Positions 58,504 to 64,000 of a stretch of 64,000 bases of DNA are shown piece after piece. Position 1 is the stretch's first letter; each line of letters starts with the position of its first letter. A program made the position numbers and the translations under genes. The stretch is from Amborella trichopoda (taxonomy: Eukaryota; Streptophyta; Magnoliopsida; Amborellales; Amborellaceae), in the NCBI RefSeq assembly GCF_000471905.2, contig NW_006497083.1, positions 1,260,170 through 1,324,169 of the forward strand, written 5' to 3'. Under the pieces are notes generated by a model, which had not been told where the DNA came from, searched no databases, and saw only the letters and a list, made by a program, of their open reading frames with translations.

Positions 58504-58583
58504 GTGGTGAAAACCTGAAAAGGAGCCTTGGATAAAAAAAAATACAAATAAAGGACGTGGTGAAAACCCGAAAAGGGCATCAT
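58504..58583 (+). repeat. GGTGAAAACC repeats 3' of integrase (C)
   Basis: Two units at 58504 and 58556, matching those of B and D in position and core. Confidence 0.75.
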
Positions 58584-59683
58584 GGTAAAAAACAATGAAA
58601 AAATAAAAAATAAATCCTCCATAAAAGAGGCGCTAGTGCGAAATCTCAAGTACGAAATAAGTGCTTACAAGCCACAATAATACTGCATAAGCAGACCCTA
58701 AGGATGGAGACTCCTCCTAATCCCTACAGGTTCCCAACAGAACCAACCTCAGGAAGATATGGGAGAGAAACATCAATTGGAGATCCAAGACTTCAATGAA
58801 CCCCAGGAAGAGTGACGAGACCTCTCCAAGAAGGAAGCCCAACAAGAAATCAAAGAACTCCTCTTGGTTATACAAAACACAAGATGGAAGCTCCAAAGGC
58901 CAAGGGAAAATGTCAAGTCTCTTGGGTCCTCACGATCTCATAAGGCAATCCTTCTCATCATCTTTAAATAAATGAATAAAACATATAATAAAGAAAATGA
59001 CCACCAAAGGGGCTACATGTGGTAAAAATTATTAGGCTTGTTTCTCTTTGAAAATGCTTTTTCAAATTGACTGCTAAAATCATTCATTTTAAAAAATCTT
59101 CCCTTTCTAGAAATGACTTCCTCCATCACTAGAAGAAGTTAAACTGTTAGTCGATCTGGCCTAGCTCTCAAAGCCAACTTCCTGTGCCTGTTATGAAGGT
59201 TTAAAACGAGTCAGACATTCCATGGTTGTATGAGTATACTTGTCAACTACCACATAGCGAAGATGGGTGAACCTCGTCAATGATGACATTGGCTAGTTCA
59301 AGAGTATTCTCTCTCTCAACTAGATCCCCTGAGGCAGAAAGAGGCGAACCCATCACCATATATGTGTATGACGGTCTGATAATTGAAATTTCGGGACAAA
59401 AACCCTATCATTAGGGGGACTAAGTTTGTCAAAATTCAGTCTGAAAAGTGTGTGTGAATAAAAATCTACCTTGATAAATCAATTGCACATGTAAAGATTA
59501 ACAAATAAAATACCCCATAACAGGGGAAAAAAAAACATTTCCCAAACCACGAGTAAAGACAAAAGAAGAAAATAAATAAATAAATAAATATCCATGGGAG
59601 CCTAAAAAAAAAAAACTTTTTTAGGTGAGACTCGGCCCACCTTTCTCCTCTAAAATAAAATAAAATAAAAAATGAAAAAAATT

Positions 59684-59706
59684 GAGCGACACTACTAGTG
59701 TCGCTC
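59684..59706. repeat. Perfect 23-bp palindrome in C 3' UTR
   Basis: Arms GAGCGACAC and GTGTCGCTC around TACTA. Both outer arms differ from the family form by matching changes. Confidence 0.85.
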
Positions 59707-59879
59707 AAAATATTTGGTCAAAAAATGCCCCTGCTTCAATTCCGGGGACAAAAGTTGGTTTTTTGTTATGCATATTTCTTACAAAAAATACTGTTTTCAA
59801 ACATTTAAATAATTTTCAAAAATTTTCAGATACTCCCTGGTGGCACGAGTTTAAACTGCCAACCAAAATCACAATTCAA

Positions 59880-60205
59880 GAAAACGTCAAATTCGTGCGA
59901 CGTAAAAGAGCCGAGATAGGAAAACGTTAAACTCGTACGACGTAAAAGTGTCGAGATAAGAAAATGTCAAACTCGTGGGATGTAAAAGGGATGAGACAGG
60001 AAAATGTCAAACTCATGCGACGTAAAAGAACCTAGATAGGAAAATGTCAAACTAGTGTGACCTAAAAGAGCCAAGACAGGAAAAACGTCTGACCTCGTAT
60101 GACGTAAAAGGTCGGGCGTATTTAGAAAATATCTAGCCCCATATGACATAAAAGGCTGGGTGTATTCATCTAGCCCCTTATGACGTAAAGGGTCGGGTGT
60201 CTTTG
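59880..60205. repeat. ACGTAAAAG tandem repeat, about 40-bp period (C)
   Basis: About eight units: first a form AAAATGTCAAACTCGTGCGA then CGTAAAAGAGCCGAGA, later a form with TATGACGTAAAAGG and GGGTGTATTC. D has the same array with fewer units. Confidence 0.85.
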
Positions 60206-60815
60206 TCCATCACTGCATGACGTTAAACTGCATAGACAGCTCTATGGTTGCAGGAGCTAAAACAACTAACTAAAATTTTGGTTTTCAAAAAAGCTTTCTC
60301 ATTTCAAAATTTTCATTATATGTCTTGTGTTTTAAAAAAATTTAATTTTATTTTTAAAATCGTGACCTTCCAAAGCTCCGAGTTACATTTCAAAATTCCC
60401 CCCTTGTTTTTGAAATTTCTAAAAAGACCTTAAAAAAACGAAGGAGCTTGAACACCCGTATATGAAGATTACCCCATTGCCACGTCATCTCTCTCTTCAA
60501 AATTGACCAGGCAAACTTTTTCCGCAACAAGGAAACCTATAGAAGACCTTAAGAAACCCTAAGGAAATAAAAAAAAATGCTAGATTTAAGAATTTGAAAT
60601 TGTGAAAACCCGTAAAGTAAAGTGGTTAGAAAATCCGACTTGAGTTTCAATCTTGTGTAACTAACTTACTGACATCTCATGCCAAAAACCCTAAGTTGAA
60701 AATGCCCTAGGTGGATGAACGGGGAGCGCAATGTCTTGGAGGGATAGTTGGTGTGCCTTCTGACCATGAAACGTCAGGTTGAAATTGAAAATGTCTACAT
60801 TATCTTTGCCGCTCA

Positions 60816-60889
60816 CCTGTCCCTTGAAGGATAAGGAGCGCCAAAGAGTGTCTACTCCCTTGCCACTCACTTGTCCCTCGAAGGACAGG
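60816..60889 (+). repeat. Duplicated hairpin upstream of C polypurine tract
   Basis: Copy 1 at 60816-60835 (CCTGTCC, CTTGAA, GGATAAG) and copy 2 at 60870-60889 (TTGTCC, CTCGAA, GGACAG). The stem keeps pairing although the bases differ from D. Confidence 0.75.
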
Positions 60890-60896
60890 GAGTGTC

Positions 60897-60909
60897 AAAT
60901 AGGGGCAAC
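60897..60909 (+). promoter_or_regulatory. Element C polypurine tract
   Basis: AAATAGGGGCAAC directly before the LTR start TGTACACATCC. Confidence 0.82.
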
Positions 60910-61176
60910 TGTACACATCCTATTTTAAAACTGGCAAATTTAGTGATATTCCTGAACCCTTAGGACCATATTATCATAGTAAGTCCCCAAACCATAGATC
61001 ACAGTAGTCTATAAACCTCCCCTGTGATTGAAAATCCGGAAAAATGCCTTGTTTTAGTAAGAAAATCATTAAAAATAGAAAACCACCTTGTTTTGACCCA
61101 AATTTTGACAAGCAGCATCAAAAAGCCCTTAAATTCCCCAAAACTGGAAATTTTCCATTTTGGGTAGTTTTGGTTT

Positions 61177-61552
61177 GGGCGATTGATGTCGCCTAGATCC
61201 AAATTGGCTAAGTTTTAACAGTAAGCATCTTGACAGCTTTTAGATCCCCCCAGAACTTGAAGTTTTCCATTTTTGACAGTTTTGGTTTGGGCGACGCCAG
61301 TATTGTCGCCTAGCCCAGACTGACCCAAATCGGCTAATTTTTTGCAGGAAGCATCCCGGCAATCCCAAAAATCACCACAAATGAGAATATGTTGATTTTG
61401 AGCAGATTTGGTCTGGGCGACATTACCAGTGTCGCCCAGACCTGTTTTCCCCAAATTGGTAGTTTCCGCATGCGAAGCCCTCCCGAGTCACTTTTGGCAT
61501 GGTTCAAGGAACTTAGACCACTTTGGTCTAGGCAACACTCCTAGTGTTGCCC
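61177..61552. repeat. Four palindromes of the 23-bp family in C LTR, spaced about 115 bp
   Basis: Copies are 61177-61194 (short), 61289-61311, 61415-61437 and 61530-61552. Here they are spaced about 115 to 125 bp apart, each followed by a similar CCCAAATTGG-type segment, so a longer repeat carries the dyad. Confidence 0.78.
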
Positions 61553-61635
61553 AAGCCTTGGACCACCAAAATGGCAGTCCAAGCTGGGAAATCTTCTGGT
61601 TAGGGTATGTTACCCATTTCAGACGATTTTTAGCT

Positions 61636-61641
61636 TATAAA
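61636..61641 (+). promoter_or_regulatory. TATA-like box in C LTR
   Basis: TATAAA within TAGCTTATAAAATG, at a place comparable with the box in the D LTR. Confidence 0.5.
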
Positions 61642-62238
61642 ATGTCATTCCGAAACCTCTAGAACCGGGGGGAGAGACTTTTTAGATGCTGGAGACTGTT
61701 GAGACTCTTGTAGAGACCCTTTAGACTTGGTTAGCTCTTGTACCCAGAAAAACTTAGAGATTATGAGACTTGAGAAAAACTTAGACCGAGGAAAACCCTA
61801 ACTTTAGGCCACTTTCAACCTTTAGATCAAGAAATCCATCCAACCAAACCAATGTCTAGTCAAAACATGAAGAAGGACAAAGAGGATGCATGGTATAAAC
61901 TCAACCGGTCTTGATACGGGCGAGGCCTCAAAGCCTCGAGAGTCCCGGGCTAACTGGCCCGGTCTGGTATGTTTTTACTTTTTCTTGTGTTTCTTCTTAT
62001 TTTTGTTTATTTTATTATAATTAAATTAGTTTTATTGCTTTTTATATAGTATTTCGTATTTTGGATCAATGCTGGCTCTGTCACTGATATGAGAGCAGAT
62101 CTGCTCATTTCTAAGTAGATCTGACCTCGGATCAGAATTTGATTTTCCCACTCTCTATCACATTTTTAAAAATCAGTTTGTGGTGTTCAGATATGAAGGA
62201 TCTTCCTCTGGAGATCTCTCCAATTTGCATCGTAAACA

Positions 62239-62458
62239 ATGAGTCTATACTAAATAGAACACTTCATATTGATGTTACATATATCTCAAAAGACCAAGAT
62301 ATATATTCACAGTCTTAATTCTATTGGATTTTCATTTCTTTTAGGTAACTTATCAATATCAATTTCAGTCTCAATCCCACATAATATAGAAATATCTCAA
62401 TACCACATAATATAGGGTTTCCTTATGTGGGTAATTTTGGATAGCATCAAATCCAACA
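62239..62458 (-). repeat. Element G 3' LTR, start only
   Basis: The minus strand begins TGTTGGATTTGATGC and matches 63479-63260 over about 220 bases. It is cut at 62239 by element C. Confidence 0.85.
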
Positions 62459-62648
62459 ATCTTCACCTTGATAACAAATCACCTGCTCACCATGCCAACA
62501 TCAATTAGATAGCTTCATAAATTCTTCATCTTTTGCCAAATAATTTGTTTCATCATTCTTGCTAAAAATTATTGTTTGCTATCAAATTTCTCCACTTTGA
62601 ACCTTGTAATCGAAACCTTTATTGTCGTACCAAAAATCCTGAAACCTA
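62459..62648 (-). other. Element G internal region
   Basis: Noncoding. A purine tract (AAGGTGAAGA on the minus strand, near 62461-62470) lies before the 3' LTR. Confidence 0.65.
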
Positions 62649-62660
62649 GCTCTGATACCA
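62649..62660 (-). promoter_or_regulatory. Element G primer-binding site (initiator-Met type)
   Basis: The minus strand reads TGGTATCAGAGC, two bases after the LTR end (CATAACA). Confidence 0.9.
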
Positions 62661-62662
62661 CT

Positions 62663-63479
62663 TGTTATGCATGGAAGCTCTAAACTCAATTGGTTGATTT
62701 TTGGTAAATAAAGTATGAAAAATAAAGCATGAAACACTCATACACAAGAATATAGATTTATGTAGTTTACCCTAGAAGGGCTACATCCATGGGCATGACA
62801 AACAAAAATCTACTATATCAATGAAAGTTACGTCAAAGATTTTGCAATATAGAGTTACCTCTCAAAAACTCAAAAAAAACTCAAGTCAAGCAAACCTTTT
62901 TAAACCTACTCTCCCATAACTAGAACACTGTCTAGTAAAGACCATAACTAGACCACTGTTTAGAAAAGAAATTTGAGAGCAAACAAGACTTTATCTAACT
63001 AAAAAAGGAAGCAATTCAAAATCTCCATGAGAACCGCTTCCCTATAAGAAACAATCCTCACAATCTTCGAGAGTCTACAAGCGGTACCATCACAATGTTT
63101 CTTTCTACATGAAGATATTTTCTCTCTAAAATGAAAACTTGCATCTTATGCACAGGAGGCCTAGCCCCTCTCTTTCTTTAAAGGAACCACCATTCCCAAA
63201 TGGTGACCCAAATAGGGCACACAAATTCTCTGCACTTTCATCCCATATATATAAAATTAGGAATACATACTAAATAGGAAATTTCCTATTGATGTTACAT
63301 GTATCTCAAAAGACCAAGAGATATATTTAAGAGTCCTTATTCTATTGGATTTCTATTTCCTTTAGGAAAGTTATCAATATCAATTTCAATCTTAGTCCCA
63401 CATAATATAAGAATATCTCAATCCTACATAATATGGGTTTTCTCTCTGTGGGTAATTTTGGATAGCATCAAATCTAACA
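62663..63479 (-). repeat. Element G 5' LTR (817 bp)
   Basis: The minus strand runs TGTTAGATTTGATGC to GCATAACA. A TATA-like TATATATA lies at 63245-63252, about 230 bases in, consistent with a short U3. The flank right of it (AGATA, 63480-63484) would be one target copy. Confidence 0.82.
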
Positions 63480-64000
63480 AGATACATGCCGACTGGGCTT
63501 CAACTCAAAACAATTAAAATATCTTGTTTCCTTCTCTAACTTATCTCCATATTAAAAATTAGAAAAAAAAACTACGCTACAATTAGAGTTTTGGTTTCTC
63601 TCTAAAACATGTTTGGAGAATCTAAAGTTGAAATGTAATCAAGTTGGAATAATTCAGATTAAGTTGGAATAATTCAATGTCCACGCTGAACTTTATCAAC
63701 ACCCAAGATGCTCTTCATTATAGTGTTGTAATAGGGCACGTCTTGGGCATTCCAAAAGGTGTTAGAAAAAGAAAATCCAAAAAAATATGACAAGTATATT
63801 TGAAGAATGATTAAACAAAGGACATCATAATAAGTTGAAAACTAGTGAAAAAATGGATTTTAAAAACTCGATGTGTTCAAGAGTATTTTTGAAATTTTTT
63901 AAAAAGGATAGGGAAAATGGAAAAACAAGTATTCACGGCCAAAACACTTTTCGATATTTGCTAAAACGATAAACAACAATAAAAAAAATTATTACAAATG
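63480..64000. other. AT-rich flank, nothing recognised
   Basis: No ORF of note, repeat unit or LTR end. It may be the sequence into which G inserted, and thus the oldest DNA visible at this side. Confidence 0.4.

Larger units (their letters stand above)
58465..60909 (+). other. Element C 3' untranslated region
   Basis: It holds two GGTGAAAACC-type repeats (58504-58583), sequence shared with D, one perfect 23-bp palindrome (59684-59706), the ACGTAAAAG array (59880-60205) and the duplicated hairpin before the polypurine tract. The block between about 59530 and 59680 is short where D carries its 2.7-kb PMD-containing stretch. Confidence 0.78.
57140..62238 (+). mobile_element. Element C, right part (integrase to 3' LTR)
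   Basis: Continues element C after the insertion of E: integrase, 2.4 kb of 3' untranslated region, polypurine tract and 3' LTR ending at 62238. Immediately right lies a copy of G cut in its LTR, so C is read as inserted into G; the presumed right target copy is ATGAG (62239-62243). The left partner cannot be seen. Confidence 0.87.
60910..62238 (+). repeat. Element C 3' LTR (1329 bp)
   Basis: Runs from TGTACACATCC to CGTAAACA. It has four palindromes of the 23-bp family (about 61177-61194, 61289-61311, 61415-61437, 61530-61552) and TATAAA at 61636-61641. Its sister 5' LTR is not in the window. Confidence 0.9.
62239..63479 (-). mobile_element. Element G: small non-autonomous LTR element (TRIM/LARD-like)
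   Basis: On the minus strand: 5' LTR 63479-62663 (817 bp), initiator-Met-type primer site (62649-62660), an internal part of only 204 bp and the first 220 bp of a 3' LTR (62458-62239) cut by the LTR of C. No coding region. Such elements depend on enzymes of others. The LTRs are longer than in typical TRIM elements. Confidence 0.78.

Noticed and set aside
7397..61552. The 23-bp dyads as a CRISPR-like array
   Set aside because: They are palindromes scattered in a eukaryotic retroelement family, without regular unique spacers or cas genes.

Overview
This window is repeat DNA from a plant nuclear genome, most likely an angiosperm. I recognise no host gene, tRNA or rRNA. Nearly all of it can be assigned to LTR retrotransposons inserted into one another. 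All are decayed by stops, frameshifts and deletions, so every coding region is a pseudogene. Basis: plant-type Ty3/gypsy gag-PR-RT-RH-IN orders, LTRs starting TG and ending CA, tRNA primer-binding sites, purine tracts and, for two elements, target-site duplications. No species can be named from sequence alone.

I infer seven elements. A (1-9121, minus) is inserted in B (9122-20546, minus). B sits in F (20547-26037, plus; only its 3' untranslated region and 3' LTR are visible). F sits in the leader of C (26038-32303 and 57140-62238, plus). E (32304-33045 and 47184-57139, minus) is inserted in the RNase H-integrase region of C. D (33046-47183, plus) is inserted in the 3' LTR of E and has an exact 5-bp target duplication, CCTCT. 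C itself interrupts a short non-autonomous element, G (62239-63479, minus). The last 520 bases hold nothing I recognise. The nesting gives relative ages: G, then C, then E and F, then D and B, then A.

A, B, C and D are one family of the Tat type: Athila/Tat-like primer site TGGCGCC, a second plant-type RNase H after RT-RH, no chromodomain, and a long 3' untranslated region. E is a different, chromovirus-like (Tekay/Del-type) element with an initiator-Met primer site and LTRs of about 3.1 kb. F looks like a distant Tat-type relative carrying a 29-unit tandem repeat.

The most interesting non-coding signals lie in the A-D family. A 23-bp imperfect palindrome (arms GGGCGACAC and GTGTCGCCC, 5-base centre) recurs about 40 times in LTRs, leaders and 3' regions, sometimes in head-to-tail runs, and its number differs between the two LTRs of D. 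The 3' region of D carries an antisense pseudogene of a plant-mobile-domain (PMD) protein, with its own TATA-like box and a GT-AG intron; C lacks it at the corresponding place. A duplicated hairpin sits just upstream of the polypurine tract in both C and D.
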